A stretch of 64,000 nt of DNA, taken from the NCBI RefSeq assembly GCF_005938745.2, contig NZ_VCBX02000001.1:3603501-3667500 (forward strand). The letters are read 5' to 3'. Below the pieces are notes generated by a model that worked only from the letters and a program-made list of their open reading frames with translations, was not told the origin of the DNA and did not search any database. Both the position numbers and the translations under genes were made by a program. The DNA comes from Rhodococcus sp. KBS0724. GTDB taxonomy: Bacteria; Actinomycetota; Actinomycetes; Mycobacteriales; Mycobacteriaceae. Of this stretch, positions 20,815-30,375 are shown piece by piece (positions within the stretch are counted from its first letter, which is position 1; each line of letters begins with the position of its first letter).

Positions 20815-21219
20815 CTAGCTGGACGTCAGGGCGGTGTATCCCGCAGCGTCCAAAGTCTCCGAAATCGCACTGTCCAAAGTGGCTTCGTCGGCAACCTCGA
20901 GATCGACGAGCCAACCGTTGTTGTACGGATCGGTGTTCACGAGTTCGGGAGCGCCATCCAATTCGCCGTTGGCCGCAATAACTTTCGCGGTGAACGGTGC
21001 AAAGATGTCTGACACGCTCTTGGTCGATTCGACCTCACCGAGCGACTCGCCTGCGGTGACGTCTTCTCCCGCGGCGGGGAGCTGAACGAACACCACATCT
21101 CCGAGCTGTGACTGAGCGAAGTCGGTAATGCCGACTCGAACAGATGTCGGGCCGGTTCGCTTCACCCACTCGTGTTCCGCGGTGTAACGCAGATCGGTAG
21201 GTGTATCGAGCTCACTCAC
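20815..21219 (-). CDS. gcvH: Glycine cleavage system H protein
   Basis: The 134-residue carrier protein has its lipoylated lysine at K67 in GEVESTKSVSDIFAP. Other family features are RYTAEHEWVK near the start, ITDFAQSQLGDVVFVQLP, and NTDPYNNGWLVDLE. It shuttles the aminomethyl group between GcvP and GcvT. It lies 46 bases downstream of the second DUF881 gene and may be expressed with that group. No gcvT is in the window. Confidence 0.97.
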   Translation of the reverse strand: MSELDTPTDLRYTAEHEWVKRTGPTSVRVGITDFAQSQLGDVVFVQLPAAGEDVTAGESLGEVESTKSVSDIFAPFTAKVIAANGELDGAPELVNTDPYNNGWLVDLEVADEATLDSAISETLDAAGYTALTSS

Positions 21220-21265
21220 AGTGGCTTCCTTTCACATGCCGCCCGAAAGTTCCGGACGCAAAAAT

Positions 21266-22021
21266 TCAATTTCCGGGTTGAGCGTATTGGCGCGGATTCA
21301 ATTGTCGCAAGGCGGAGATCGTGACCTGCTGTGATTGCTCGACGGTAGAACTTCCTCCGCCCCGTGAAACGTTGTCGAACACTCCGCCCGGAATGTTCAA
21401 TGCCGCTGCCAAAGTCGGCGGATCGCCGATCGCGCTCACAGTGTACGGCGCTGCGATCTTCGTTCCGTCCACTTCGATGTCGCCACTGCGGCCGCCGACC
21501 CACGAATTCACGCCGATCCGGATCGGTTCGCCTGTGGCTCCGGCAATCTGAATCGCTTCGGCTCCGGCGGCACGTAATTCCTGGATCAGATCGAGAACGA
21601 CCTCGGGCCCGACGCCGCCGGTCGGATCGGTCAACGTCATGGTGACGCCAGGGCCAGTCGCCGGCGCCGTCCCCACCTGGATGGAGAGGGCATTCAATCT
21701 GGCCTGCGCTTCACTGAGCGCCGCGTCGGTGCTTCCGCTGCGGCGCAATTTCGCCAAGGAATCCTCGAGCTCCGAGACTTCCTGCCGCAGCGCCGCTTCG
21801 CGTCGGTTCAGGTTGTCGAGAACGACAAGCAGATCGGCGGGACGAGCAGAATCGAGCGAGTCCCCCGCAACGGTACTGCGCACCTGAGTTGCGATCGCCA
21901 CGCCAAGAACACCGAGCAGGACCGTCGCAAGAATCGCGAACACCACGTTGGTGCGATGCTTGTCCGCGGGCCGCAACTCGTGACGGCCCTCGTCGTGTTT
22001 CCTGGACGCTGCTTCAGCCAT
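21266..22021 (-). CDS. DUF881 family membrane protein (second copy)
   Basis: The 251-residue protein has a short charged N-terminus, one membrane helix (NVVFAILATVLLGVLGVAIA), a coiled-coil region (NRREAALRQEVSELEDSLAKL) and an external DUF881 domain (GPGVTMTLTDP, VLDLIQELRAAGAEAIQI, GRSGDIEVDGTKIAAPYTV). It starts 3 bases after the small-basic-protein gene stop. The DUF881-Sbp-DUF881 trio after a pgsA-like gene is conserved in actinobacteria (Rv1822-1825) and is thought to act at the cell envelope; its exact function is unknown. Confidence 0.9.
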   Translation of the reverse strand: MAEAASRKHDEGRHELRPADKHRTNVVFAILATVLLGVLGVAIATQVRSTVAGDSLDSARPADLLVVLDNLNRREAALRQEVSELEDSLAKLRRSGSTDAALSEAQARLNALSIQVGTAPATGPGVTMTLTDPTGGVGPEVVLDLIQELRAAGAEAIQIAGATGEPIRIGVNSWVGGRSGDIEVDGTKIAAPYTVSAIGDPPTLAAALNIPGGVFDNVSRGGGSSTVEQSQQVTISALRQLNPRQYAQPGN

Positions 22022-22024
22022 GCC

Positions 22025-22375
22025 TCACGCTCCGAACAGCCGGCGGCGCAGTGCCGCAGCGTTGCCGAAGATTCGAATCCCCAGCACCACCACGATGGCC
22101 GTCGAGAGTTGGGTGCCAACTCCGAGCTGATCACCGAGCCAGACGATCAGCGCGGCAACAAGAACGTTGAAGACGAAGGAGACGACAAATACCTTGGCGT
22201 CGAAGATCTCGTCCAGGTACGCCCGCAGGCCACCGAACACTGCGTCGAGGGCAGCGACAACGGCGATCGGGAGGTACGGCGCGAACGCGTCGGGCACCTG
22301 TGGGCTGAAGACAACACCCAGCACGATCCCGACCACCAATGCGGCGAGTCCGTACAGCGCGGAACCGGCCTTCAT
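22025..22375 (-). CDS. sbp: Small basic protein family (Sbp, DUF1290)
   Basis: A 116-residue membrane protein with three helices: LYGLAALVVGIVLGVVF, YLPIAVVAALDAVFGGL and VFVVSFVFNVLVAALIVWLG. The segment AALDAVFGGLRAYLDEIFDAKVF is typical of the DUF1290 family found between two DUF881 genes. The ATG at 22375 lies 14 bases after the upstream DUF881 stop. Sbp-type proteins have been linked to divisome or septal regions in Gram-positive bacteria; this is family knowledge only. Confidence 0.9.
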   Translation of the reverse strand: MKAGSALYGLAALVVGIVLGVVFSPQVPDAFAPYLPIAVVAALDAVFGGLRAYLDEIFDAKVFVVSFVFNVLVAALIVWLGDQLGVGTQLSTAIVVVLGIRIFGNAAALRRRLFGA

Positions 22376-22389
22376 CGAACTCGCTCCAT

Positions 22390-23256
22390 CTATTTCGGTC
22401 CTATCGGTTCGGTCGCAACGCGCACCGGACGCGTCGCGGCAGGCGGAAGGTTCATCGAATTATCCTCGGCCACAGCAAAACCGACGCCGTACAACTGCGC
22501 GATGCTGGACATCCGCAAGTAGGCATCGCTGACGACGAATTCTCGCTGCATTGCGCGACTGTCACCGATTGCCTCGACAACGTACGGCGAGAAGACGGGC
22601 TGATTGTCGACCAGCATCGCACCACCGGCCTGACGGATCGTTACCGTCGGGCCGATGCGGACGCCGCCAACGGCAACAGCCTCGGCGCCGCCTGCCCACA
22701 GTGCGTTGACCACACTCTGAATGTCCCGGTCGAGAACGACGCTTTTTCCACCGACGCTGCGTTGAGATGCGTCGGAAAGATTGGGGCGTCCGGCCGGGTC
22801 GGTGAGGGTGACGGTGATGCCTTCTCCGTGCACGGCTTCGGCGCCCGCTTCACTTTCGATGCGGCGCAGTTGCCCGAGAATCTCGTTGCCTTCGGTGTCG
22901 CCGGCCAAAGCAGTAGCGCGGGCGGCGTCGACTGCCGCGGCGAGGGAGCGGCGGGTCGCGTCCAGGTCGTCGATCTGATCTTCCGTCGCCCTCACCTTCG
23001 CAACAAGATCGGCGCGGAGGTCTTCGGTGCCTGACACCTGCCCGGCTGCCGCGACCGCTGAGACGGTCAGGACAAACCCGAGAAGGAGCCCGCCCAGAGC
23101 CAGCCATGGGCCGGTGCGCGGCGCCGTGTTCTTGCTGTGATCGTGTTCTCGCTCGAGTGCTGCCGCCTCGTATCCTGGATCGAGGTGTTCGGTCATCAGC
23201 GACCGGAGCAGTGACGGCACCGGGTTGCGGCGCACGTCCTCCCCCGTCCTTTTCAT
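22390..23256 (-). CDS. DUF881 family membrane protein (first copy)
   Basis: A 288-residue protein beginning MKRTGEDVRRNPVPSLLRSL. It has one membrane helix (WLALGGLLLGFVLTVSAVAA), a coiled coil (VAKVRATEDQIDDLDATRRS) and the DUF881 domain (EGITVTLTDPAGRP, VVLDRDIQSVVNALWAGGAE). The ATG at 23256 overlaps the stop of the phosphatidyltransferase gene in an ATGA; the frame is open further upstream but inside that gene. This copy has a longer cytoplasmic tail than the second. Confidence 0.9.
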   Translation of the reverse strand: MKRTGEDVRRNPVPSLLRSLMTEHLDPGYEAAALEREHDHSKNTAPRTGPWLALGGLLLGFVLTVSAVAAAGQVSGTEDLRADLVAKVRATEDQIDDLDATRRSLAAAVDAARATALAGDTEGNEILGQLRRIESEAGAEAVHGEGITVTLTDPAGRPNLSDASQRSVGGKSVVLDRDIQSVVNALWAGGAEAVAVGGVRIGPTVTIRQAGGAMLVDNQPVFSPYVVEAIGDSRAMQREFVVSDAYLRMSSIAQLYGVGFAVAEDNSMNLPPAATRPVRVATEPIGPK

Positions 23257-23852
23257 CGAGGTACAACCTCGTAGGTCCGCGCGATCCGAGCCGCTTTGAG
23301 GACGTAGATCACGGCAGTCCACACGTACAGGACTGTTCCCCAGATCAGGAAGGCAAAACCGAACGCGTGGGTGAATCCTGCGATCGCCCAATCTCCGTAA
23401 CCCGCCAATACCAGCGGCAACGCAAACATGAGCAGGAATGTAGCGGCTTTACCGAGATAGATGACTTCGGGCGGCGGGAGGCCGCGCCTGCGGTAGATCG
23501 GAAGAGTGAGTGCGAGGATCAGATCCCGGCCGATCAGGATCGCCGCGACCCACCAGGGAATGAAGTCGCGAGCCACGAACGTCACGAGCGTCGTCACGAC
23601 GTACAAGCGATCGACCAGCGGATCGAGCAGAGCCCCCAACTTCGAACTCTGATCAAGGATCCGTGCCAACTTGCCGTCGAGCCAGTCCGTGAATCCGGTG
23701 AGCATCAGCAGTGCCAGCGCCCACCCGTCCGCATGCGTCACCAGCAGCAGGTACGCAAACACCGGGAGCAGCAGCAGACGCGCCATGCTGAGAATGTTGG
23801 GAACTGTCAGAACTCGATCCGTCACGACAAGTTCCTGTTCACCTGATGTCAC
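23253..23852 (-). CDS. CDP-alcohol phosphatidyltransferase (PgsA2/Rv1822-like)
   Basis: A 199-residue polytopic membrane enzyme with the complete family motif D-x2-DG-x2-AR-x8-G-x3-D-x3-D in TDWLDGKLARILDQSSKL followed by GALLDPLVD. It should transfer a phosphatidyl group from CDP-diacylglycerol to an alcohol such as glycerol phosphate. The start is placed at a GTG (23850-23852) with GAGG 8 bases upstream; a second GTG nine codons later is an alternative. It leads the DUF881-Sbp-DUF881 group. The acceptor alcohol cannot be told from sequence alone. Confidence 0.88.
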   Translation of the reverse strand: MTSGEQELVVTDRVLTVPNILSMARLLLLPVFAYLLLVTHADGWALALLMLTGFTDWLDGKLARILDQSSKLGALLDPLVDRLYVVTTLVTFVARDFIPWWVAAILIGRDLILALTLPIYRRRGLPPPEVIYLGKAATFLLMFALPLVLAGYGDWAIAGFTHAFGFAFLIWGTVLYVWTAVIYVLKAARIARTYEVVPR

Positions 23853-24000
23853 TGCACACACCTCGTATTGTTCCGCACTCCGCATCGAACTGGCCGCGGT
23901 CGCGATGCCGTGGTGCCAGCTTTCCACAGCACTTGCGACATTTTGCTCATGGTCACCCCTCGCGCGAGCCCAAGGCTGCTCGCGCGAAGTGTGGGTGGCG

Positions 24001-24615
24001 CTACCGCCAGGCGAAAACGGGTTGTTCGAGGTTGTCGATCCGGGTGTGCCGTCCACGCAGGACTTCCCGCAACTGGTAGACGACCGCCCCTGTCGGAGCA
24101 TGCACGAGGCTGGTGCGAAACGGCCACTGCACCACCGGATTCGGCGACTCCTCGATCGACACGAAACGCGGGTCGACGTCGAGTTCGGCGGACGTGACCG
24201 CATACAACGACGCAACTTCGTCCGGGTTGGGGACCAATTTGTCGATATCGGCGCCCGACCACACCACAAACGGGCGGATCACGAAGCCAGAGCGTGTGAC
24301 GTAATCGTCGAGGCGGCCGATGATGTCGGACGTCGCTGCGGTCAGCCCCAGTTCTTCGGAGAGCTCCCGCACCGCACCTTCCTCCGGCGTCTCACCGGCG
24401 TCGACGCTCCCGCCGGGCAGAGCGAATTGGCCGGGGTGTGCGCGCATCTTGCTCGGCCGCTTCGTCAGCGGGAACACCGACGTGCCGTCGGCATCTCGCA
24501 TCAGGGCAAAGACCACCGAAGCCAGCCTGCGTCCGCCCAAGTCAACGGATCGTGGTTCGAAGGTCGAAAAAGCTGATTCGACATGGGCCCGATCCAGTAA
24601 ATCCACGTTCACCAT
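24001..24615 (-). CDS. NUDIX hydrolase, CoA pyrophosphatase (NudL)-like
   Basis: The 204-residue protein contains a complete Nudix box, GSVDAGETPEEGAVRELSEE with LGL following. The preceding LTKRPSKMRAHPGQFALPGG matches the extra motif of the NudL / UPF0035 subgroup, which cleaves CoA to 4'-phosphopantetheine and 3',5'-ADP. It is divergent from the DUF2254 fusion gene, with about 100 bases between the starts, and 148 bases upstream of the phosphatidyltransferase gene. The substrate assignment rests on the subgroup motif. Confidence 0.85.
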   Translation of the reverse strand: MVNVDLLDRAHVESAFSTFEPRSVDLGGRRLASVVFALMRDADGTSVFPLTKRPSKMRAHPGQFALPGGSVDAGETPEEGAVRELSEELGLTAATSDIIGRLDDYVTRSGFVIRPFVVWSGADIDKLVPNPDEVASLYAVTSAELDVDPRFVSIEESPNPVVQWPFRTSLVHAPTGAVVYQLREVLRGRHTRIDNLEQPVFAWR

Positions 24616-24716
24616 TGCTCGACAGTAGCGCGGTCCCCTCGAGATTCAGACACAGGCCAGTTTCCGTTTGAGCGTTTTGCGAGATTACCGGCGGAAAACC
24701 CTGTCATGCTGACGTA

Positions 24717-26939
24717 GTGAAAGCATGGTTCGAGCACACAGTCGTCGATACCGGACGGCTGCCGTTGTTCTTCCTGCTGGTCGCGTTTCTGCTTACCTTC
24801 TTGTTCATCAGATTCAGTGTGCGCATGATTCGCGCGGAAGTGTCGTGGTGGCCGGGCAATGTCACCCCCGGTGGTATGCATATCCATCACATGGTGTTCG
24901 GGCTGATGATGATGCTCGTCTCCGGGTTTGCCTTCATCGCGTTGGCGGATTTCCACACTCCCGTCGCCAATTGTGTACTCGCGTCTGTGTTCGGAATCGG
25001 TAGCGCGCTGGTACTCGACGAATACGCTTTGGTCCTGCATTTGCGTGATGTCTATTGGGCCGAGGAGGGTCGGTCGTCGATAGATGCGGTATTCGTGGCG
25101 ATCGCCATTTCCTTTCTTTTCTTGTTCGGCGTCCATCCGATCGGGTTTGCCGGCGAGTTCGATCCGTACGAACAAGATCGCAGTATCGCGACTCTCATCG
25201 CGATAATCGTCGCGCTGATACTTCAATTGGCGCTCGCGATGATCACACTTCTCAAAGGCAAGTTATGGACCGGTCTGATCGGACTGTTCTTCCCGCCGCT
25301 CCTGATCGTCGGCGCAATCCGTCTGAGCCGACCTGGTGCGCCGTGGGCCAGGTCCCGGTACCGCTACAAGCCGGTGAAGCTCTCTCGCGCGGTCGCTCGC
25401 GAGCAACGTGTCAGAGAACCACTGATCAAAGCCAAGATTCGATTCCAGGAAAGCGTCTCGGGAAGTTTCGGGGTACCGGAAGCCATCCCCCGGCCGGCAG
25501 CTGAACCGGCCACAGCGTCGACGCCCGAGCCGTCGCCCACGACTCCGAAGTGGCGGATATCCGACGCACTGCGATGGCGTCGTACCCGCAGACGACTTCG
25601 CACCGTCCCTGTGTGGCGGCTACCCGTTCTGCTGGTCGTCGCTGCGTTCTTCTTGGCCGACACGCTTATCGACGTCGACAGTTCCGTATTCGACGGCTTC
25701 GGTTCCGATTCGCTGGAATACGCCGTGGATCCGGGGGCTACGGCAACTTTGCTGAGTGTTATCGCCGGCGGAATGATCACCCTCACCGGCCTTGTGTTCA
25801 CCGCGATCACACTTGCCATGCAATTCGGTGCTTCGCAGATATCGGTACGGGTGGTTCCCATGCTGGCTCAGCAGCGAGTTATGCGATGGTCCATCGGGAT
25901 GTTTCTCGCGACATTTGTGTACTCGATCATCGTTGCCCTGGATCTTGCTCTCAATACCCAGCATTCAGCTCCCCAGATATCCACGTACACGGCGTTGTTC
26001 CTCGCGATCATCAGCGCAATTCTGTTCATCGCCCTGGTGTCCCGGGTCGGCTCGATTCTCAATTCGAGTCGACTTCTTCGGTGGATCGCGGCCGAGGGAC
26101 GAAGCGCAATCGTTCGCTCGTACCCGCACTACGACGAATCGGCTCAGGACGCACCCTCCGTCGCCGCAGCACCTGTCACTGATCGCGCACCGGCCGTCGA
26201 CGATTCAGCGGACCTCCTGGTTGTTCGACTGCGACACCTCTCCCCCAACGGGCGCATACTTCTGGCGATCAACCTGCCGCGGTTGGAGCGATTGGCGTCC
26301 AAGTGGGGCGTCAGCGTCGAAGTGGTGCCAGGCATCGGAGAATTTGTAGCCCAGAACGCGCCGCTGTTCGAAGTGCGTGGCACGTCGATGGCGATTCGCC
26401 CGGATTCTCTGATGTCGTGCCTGATCTTCGGTGACACTCACGGTCCCGTCGTCGGTCCTGCGGCGGCAATTCAATCCATCGTCGATATAGCGCTCAAAGC
26501 ACTGTCGCCGGCCATCAACGATCCGGGCCGCGCGGTCCAGGCTCTCGACCACATCGAAGATCTGCTCGTTCTGCTGGCACCGCGAGTACATGCCGACTCC
26601 GCGACGTCCACGCTGACCCGGATCCGCGGGCAGGAAAGAACCTGGACTGACTACGTGTCCATCGCCACCGACGAAATTCGGCACTTCAGTACCAATTCTG
26701 CTCAGGTGCAGCGCCGACTGCGCGCCGTGCTCACCACCTTGCTGACAGCGTGCCCGGCGGATCAACATGCCCCACTCCTCGAACGCCTCGACGCCATGAA
26801 CACTCAACTGACCCGCGAATGGACCGGCGAACTGGACATCCGCCTGGCCGGTGTCGCCGATCCCCAGGGCCTCGGATCTGAAGCGGGGGCTAGCGGACGC
26901 GTCCATCCGCTGATCGTCGGACGACCGGCGGCGAAGTAG
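24717..26939 (+). CDS. Membrane HIHH-domain / DUF2254 fusion protein
   Basis: The 740-residue protein has two membrane modules. Residues 1-210 have about six helices with conserved-looking polar residues at membrane edges: GGMHIHHMVFG (H55, H57, H58), LDEYALVLHLRD (D101, E102, H108, D111) and WAEEGRSSID. After a Pro-rich linker (about 255-285), residues 300-720 form a DUF2254 domain with four helices and a soluble part (RLRHLSPNGRILLAIN, KALSPAINDPGRAVQALDHI). The GTG start has no ribosome-binding site, so the mRNA may be leaderless. The grouped His/Asp/Glu residues suggest a metal site. The gene ends 1 base from the pepN stop. Confidence 0.8.
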   Translation: MKAWFEHTVVDTGRLPLFFLLVAFLLTFLFIRFSVRMIRAEVSWWPGNVTPGGMHIHHMVFGLMMMLVSGFAFIALADFHTPVANCVLASVFGIGSALVLDEYALVLHLRDVYWAEEGRSSIDAVFVAIAISFLFLFGVHPIGFAGEFDPYEQDRSIATLIAIIVALILQLALAMITLLKGKLWTGLIGLFFPPLLIVGAIRLSRPGAPWARSRYRYKPVKLSRAVAREQRVREPLIKAKIRFQESVSGSFGVPEAIPRPAAEPATASTPEPSPTTPKWRISDALRWRRTRRRLRTVPVWRLPVLLVVAAFFLADTLIDVDSSVFDGFGSDSLEYAVDPGATATLLSVIAGGMITLTGLVFTAITLAMQFGASQISVRVVPMLAQQRVMRWSIGMFLATFVYSIIVALDLALNTQHSAPQISTYTALFLAIISAILFIALVSRVGSILNSSRLLRWIAAEGRSAIVRSYPHYDESAQDAPSVAAAPVTDRAPAVDDSADLLVVRLRHLSPNGRILLAINLPRLERLASKWGVSVEVVPGIGEFVAQNAPLFEVRGTSMAIRPDSLMSCLIFGDTHGPVVGPAAAIQSIVDIALKALSPAINDPGRAVQALDHIEDLLVLLAPRVHADSATSTLTRIRGQERTWTDYVSIATDEIRHFSTNSAQVQRRLRAVLTTLLTACPADQHAPLLERLDAMNTQLTREWTGELDIRLAGVADPQGLGSEAGASGRVHPLIVGRPAAK

Positions 26940-26940
26940 T

Positions 26941-29427
26941 TCAGAGTGCGGAGTTGAACGCCTGGACCCGTAGATCCCGCGCCAGGTTGTCGCGCTTCTC
27001 GAGCACCAACCGCCGCAACGACGCCGGCGCGTCGGCATTGGCGTCGAGCCACTGATCGACCGCAGTCGTGTCGTCGGACGCAGGGAACAGCCCGTTCACC
27101 AGGCGCCGCGCAATCTCGATGCTGCGGCCTGACCACCACGTGCGCAACGAAGCGAAGTAGTTTGCCGCGTAGCCCTCGATCAGGGCTGCGTCGACGCCGG
27201 CTTTGAAACCGCCGATCATGGCATCGAGGTGATCGTTCGACAGGGTCAGGTCGGTGGTTGCGGCGCTCCAGACGCGTTCCTTGGCCGCTGCCGTGGGTAA
27301 CGACGCAAGAGCGCGAGCGTGGGCAGTCCTGCCGGCCGACGTCTCGTCGCTGCGCAGCTCGCGGTCGAGGTCATCCGGTTCGGCAAAGCCGGTGGCAGCC
27401 AGAGCAATCCACATCGACCACCGCAGATCGGGATCGAGAGCGAGCCCGATCGGTCCGGGGCTCTCGCCCAGCAGAATCGCACGCAGCGCGTCGGCCCGCG
27501 AGTCGTCGATCGCAGCCGCGGCAGCACACGCGCGGGCCCAGGCCAGCTGACGGCCCGATTCCGGTTCGCTCTCGAACATCGCCTTCCACGCCGTAGCCAA
27601 CCACCCAGCCGCCGCGCTGGCGCGCAGTTCGAGCGGGACGTAATGCTGGATCGCGAAATGCGCGTCGGCGGTGATCGAACTGAGAATCGCCAGGTCAGGT
27701 TCCGAGGGGCCGAATTGTTCGGCCACGGCAAGGTACCGGAACACCGACAGTTCCCCGTCACGCACGGAGTTCCACAGCGAAGACAGAATCAACCCACGCG
27801 CGAGTGGATCGACAATACGATCGAGCGACGATTCGACGGTGGCGAGCGACGCCGCGTCGAGTCGAATCTTTGCGTAGGTCAGGTCGTCGTCGTTGAGTAG
27901 GACCAGCGATCCCGCCGAAACGTCGATCGGTGTGCGCTCCGCCGAAATGTCGACCTCGACGCGCGCGGTGCGAACCAGGTCGCCGGTATCGCCGTAGTCG
28001 TAGACACCGACTGCCAGTCGATGCGGTCGGGGATCGGTCTGCACCAACTCCCCGGCCTCGAACGTCAACGTCGACACTCCCGTTGTCTCGAGCCAGGCCC
28101 GTGACCAATCGCGCATGTCTCGCCCTGACGTCGCACTCAAGGCGTCTAGGAAATCGACGAGCCGAGTGTTACCGAAAGCGTTCGCCCGGAAGTACTTCCG
28201 GGACGCCTCGAAGAACGCGTCACGTCCGACGAAGGCGACCAGTTGTTTGAGGACGCTCGCGCCCTTGGCGTATGTGATGCCGTCGAAGTTCAGCTTCGCC
28301 GCTTCCAGATCGACGATGTCAGCGACGATCGGGTGCGTGGTCGGCAACTGATCTTGCAGATACGCCCACGCTTTCCGCTTGATCGCAAACGCCACCCAGG
28401 CGTCGGTGAACCGGGTTGCCTCGACGCTGACCAGCGATCCCATGAAATCGGCGAACGATTCCTTGAGCCACAGATCGTCCCACCACACCATGGTCACGAG
28501 GTCGCCGAACCACATGTGCGCCATCTCGTGCAAGATCGTGTTCGCGCGGCGCTGGTACTGCTCGGCGGTGGCTTTGCCGCGGAACACATAGGACTCGGTG
28601 AAGGTGACGAGCCCCGGATTTTCCATTGCGCCGAGGTTGTATTCGGGAACGAAAATTTGGTCGTACTTGCCGAACGGGTAGGGATAATCGAAGGCGTCGG
28701 CGTAGAAGTCGAGGCCTTGCCGGGTCACGTCGAACACGTCGTCGGCGTCAAGATAGTGCGCCAGCGACGCTCGACACAGAACACCCAGCTCGACGGTGAG
28801 TTCGCCGCGACTCCACACCGAACTCGCGCGATGGTACGGACCGGCCGCGACTGCCGTGATGTACGTCGAGATCGGCAGTGTCGGAGCAAAAGTGACGGTC
28901 TTGCTGCCGGCGGCATTCGAATCCGTCTGCACGGGAACCTGATTCGACAGCACTTCCCAGGACTGTGGTGCCGTCACCACAAAAGTGAACGGCGCCTTCA
29001 TGTCCGGCTGCTCGAAGCACGCAAACACTCGACGGGCATCCGCCGGTTCGTACTGCGTGTACAGGTACGTCTGCCCGTCGGCGTCGTCGACAAATCTGTG
29101 CAGACCTTCACCGGAACGGCTGTACTCCGCGAGCGCCACAACCTGGACGACGTTCACATCCGCCAGCCCGGTCAGCGCGATCCGCGCACCGTCGTACGCA
29201 ACAGCAATGCGACGGCCGTTCACCTCGACCGATTCGACCGCACTGCCGATGAAATCGAGCCACGTCGAATCCACGGTCGACGTCATCTCGACCGTGGTGA
29301 CGGTCCGGAACGTCGACACAGCAGGGTCGACCGCCGAGCGGAGGTCCAACTCCACCCGATAACCGGTGACCGATACGGCAGACGATCGGAGAGTGACTTC
29401 GCTTCGGTTCAGATTTGCTGTGCTCAC
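26941..29427 (-). CDS. pepN: Aminopeptidase N (M1 family)
   Basis: The 828-residue zinc aminopeptidase shows the substrate-binding motif GAMENPG and the zinc motif HEMAHMWFGDLVTMVWWDDL, whose trailing glutamate is in LKESFADF. The C-terminal half is the ERAP1-like helical domain. It removes N-terminal residues from peptides in the cytoplasm. The start is taken at GTG 29427 (STANLNRSEVTLRSSA); the longer frame to 29490 adds an Arg-rich leader that looks non-coding. It converges with the DUF2254 fusion gene with no room for a terminator. Confidence 0.95.
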   Translation of the reverse strand: MSTANLNRSEVTLRSSAVSVTGYRVELDLRSAVDPAVSTFRTVTTVEMTSTVDSTWLDFIGSAVESVEVNGRRIAVAYDGARIALTGLADVNVVQVVALAEYSRSGEGLHRFVDDADGQTYLYTQYEPADARRVFACFEQPDMKAPFTFVVTAPQSWEVLSNQVPVQTDSNAAGSKTVTFAPTLPISTYITAVAAGPYHRASSVWSRGELTVELGVLCRASLAHYLDADDVFDVTRQGLDFYADAFDYPYPFGKYDQIFVPEYNLGAMENPGLVTFTESYVFRGKATAEQYQRRANTILHEMAHMWFGDLVTMVWWDDLWLKESFADFMGSLVSVEATRFTDAWVAFAIKRKAWAYLQDQLPTTHPIVADIVDLEAAKLNFDGITYAKGASVLKQLVAFVGRDAFFEASRKYFRANAFGNTRLVDFLDALSATSGRDMRDWSRAWLETTGVSTLTFEAGELVQTDPRPHRLAVGVYDYGDTGDLVRTARVEVDISAERTPIDVSAGSLVLLNDDDLTYAKIRLDAASLATVESSLDRIVDPLARGLILSSLWNSVRDGELSVFRYLAVAEQFGPSEPDLAILSSITADAHFAIQHYVPLELRASAAAGWLATAWKAMFESEPESGRQLAWARACAAAAAIDDSRADALRAILLGESPGPIGLALDPDLRWSMWIALAATGFAEPDDLDRELRSDETSAGRTAHARALASLPTAAAKERVWSAATTDLTLSNDHLDAMIGGFKAGVDAALIEGYAANYFASLRTWWSGRSIEIARRLVNGLFPASDDTTAVDQWLDANADAPASLRRLVLEKRDNLARDLRVQAFNSAL

Positions 29428-29465
29428 CCGTCTGATCCTGCCAGGCCGGGCGAGCAACAGGTCCC

Positions 29466-30266
29466 CTATCCCGTGAAAGCGCCCTGCCACACGGTGTCGA
29501 ACGGTGTGTGCGCCGAGACCCGGGCTTCGATACCCGCAGTGACAAACTTCTTTGCCAGTGCCACGGCTTCTCCCACGTCAGCGCCCTTTGCGAGCTCGGC
29601 GGTCACTGCAGCAGCAAGGGTGCACCCGGCACCGGAGACTCGTTCCTGGCCCACCTTGGGAGCAGAAAGAACCGTCACATCGGTTCCGTCGAAGAGCACG
29701 TCGACGGCGTCGTCGCCGGCCAGTTCCACGCCGCCCTTGGCCAGAACGTACTTCGGTCCGAGATCGTGGATGCGACGCGCCGCCTCGATCAGTTCGTCGA
29801 CGCTCGAAATCGCATCCATACCGGCGAGGGTGCGCGCCTCGAAGAGGTTGGGTGTGACAACCGTTGCGAGAGGCAGGATCGAATCGCGAAGTGCCGTATC
29901 GGTATCGAGCGCTGCTCCGGGTTCCTGACCCTTGCAGATCAGGACCGGATCGAGAACCACGTGCCGCCACGACTGACGACGGAGACCCTCGGCAACAACC
30001 TCGATGGTGGCCGGAGTTCCGAGCATGCCGATCTTCACGACGTCGAGATCGTGCGCCGACGTTGCTGCCTCGATCTGGTCTGCGATCACGTCGGGCGCGA
30101 TGGGGACAAAGCGGTGGCCCCAGTTGTTCTTCGGGTCGAAGGACACGATGCACGTCGTGGTGGCGATTCCGTAGACGCCGCGGGCCTGGAAGGTCTTGAG
30201 GTCGACCTGTAAGCCGGCACCACCGGTGGATTCGGATCCGGCGATGACATAGGCAAGGTCAACCAC
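29466..30266 (-). CDS. pdxK: Pyridoxine kinase of the ThiD-like type
   Basis: The 266-residue ribokinase-fold protein starts VVDLAYVIAGSESTGGAGLQ and has VDLKTFQARGVYGIATTT, VVLDPVLICKGQEPGAAL, VVTPNLFEARTLAGM, KYVLAKGG and the anion-hole motif GAGCTLAAA. FDPKNNWGHRFVPI and CKGQEPG match Bacillus-type PdxK, which phosphorylates vitamin B6 vitamers, better than HMP kinase ThiD. The start is GTG at 30266 with AAAGGAG 8 bases upstream. It lies upstream of pepN on the same strand with 38 bases between. ThiD activity cannot be excluded, and no thiamine gene is near. Confidence 0.8.
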   Translation of the reverse strand: MVDLAYVIAGSESTGGAGLQVDLKTFQARGVYGIATTTCIVSFDPKNNWGHRFVPIAPDVIADQIEAATSAHDLDVVKIGMLGTPATIEVVAEGLRRQSWRHVVLDPVLICKGQEPGAALDTDTALRDSILPLATVVTPNLFEARTLAGMDAISSVDELIEAARRIHDLGPKYVLAKGGVELAGDDAVDVLFDGTDVTVLSAPKVGQERVSGAGCTLAAAVTAELAKGADVGEAVALAKKFVTAGIEARVSAHTPFDTVWQGAFTG

Positions 30267-30375
30267 GGTACAAACTCCTTTTGAGGCTGGGGCGCCATCC
30301 GCGGATACCCGCGAACGCCGGAGGTCGAAGTTTATCAACGCCGACCCCGGCGCCTCTCCGCGACTACTCGCCCTG

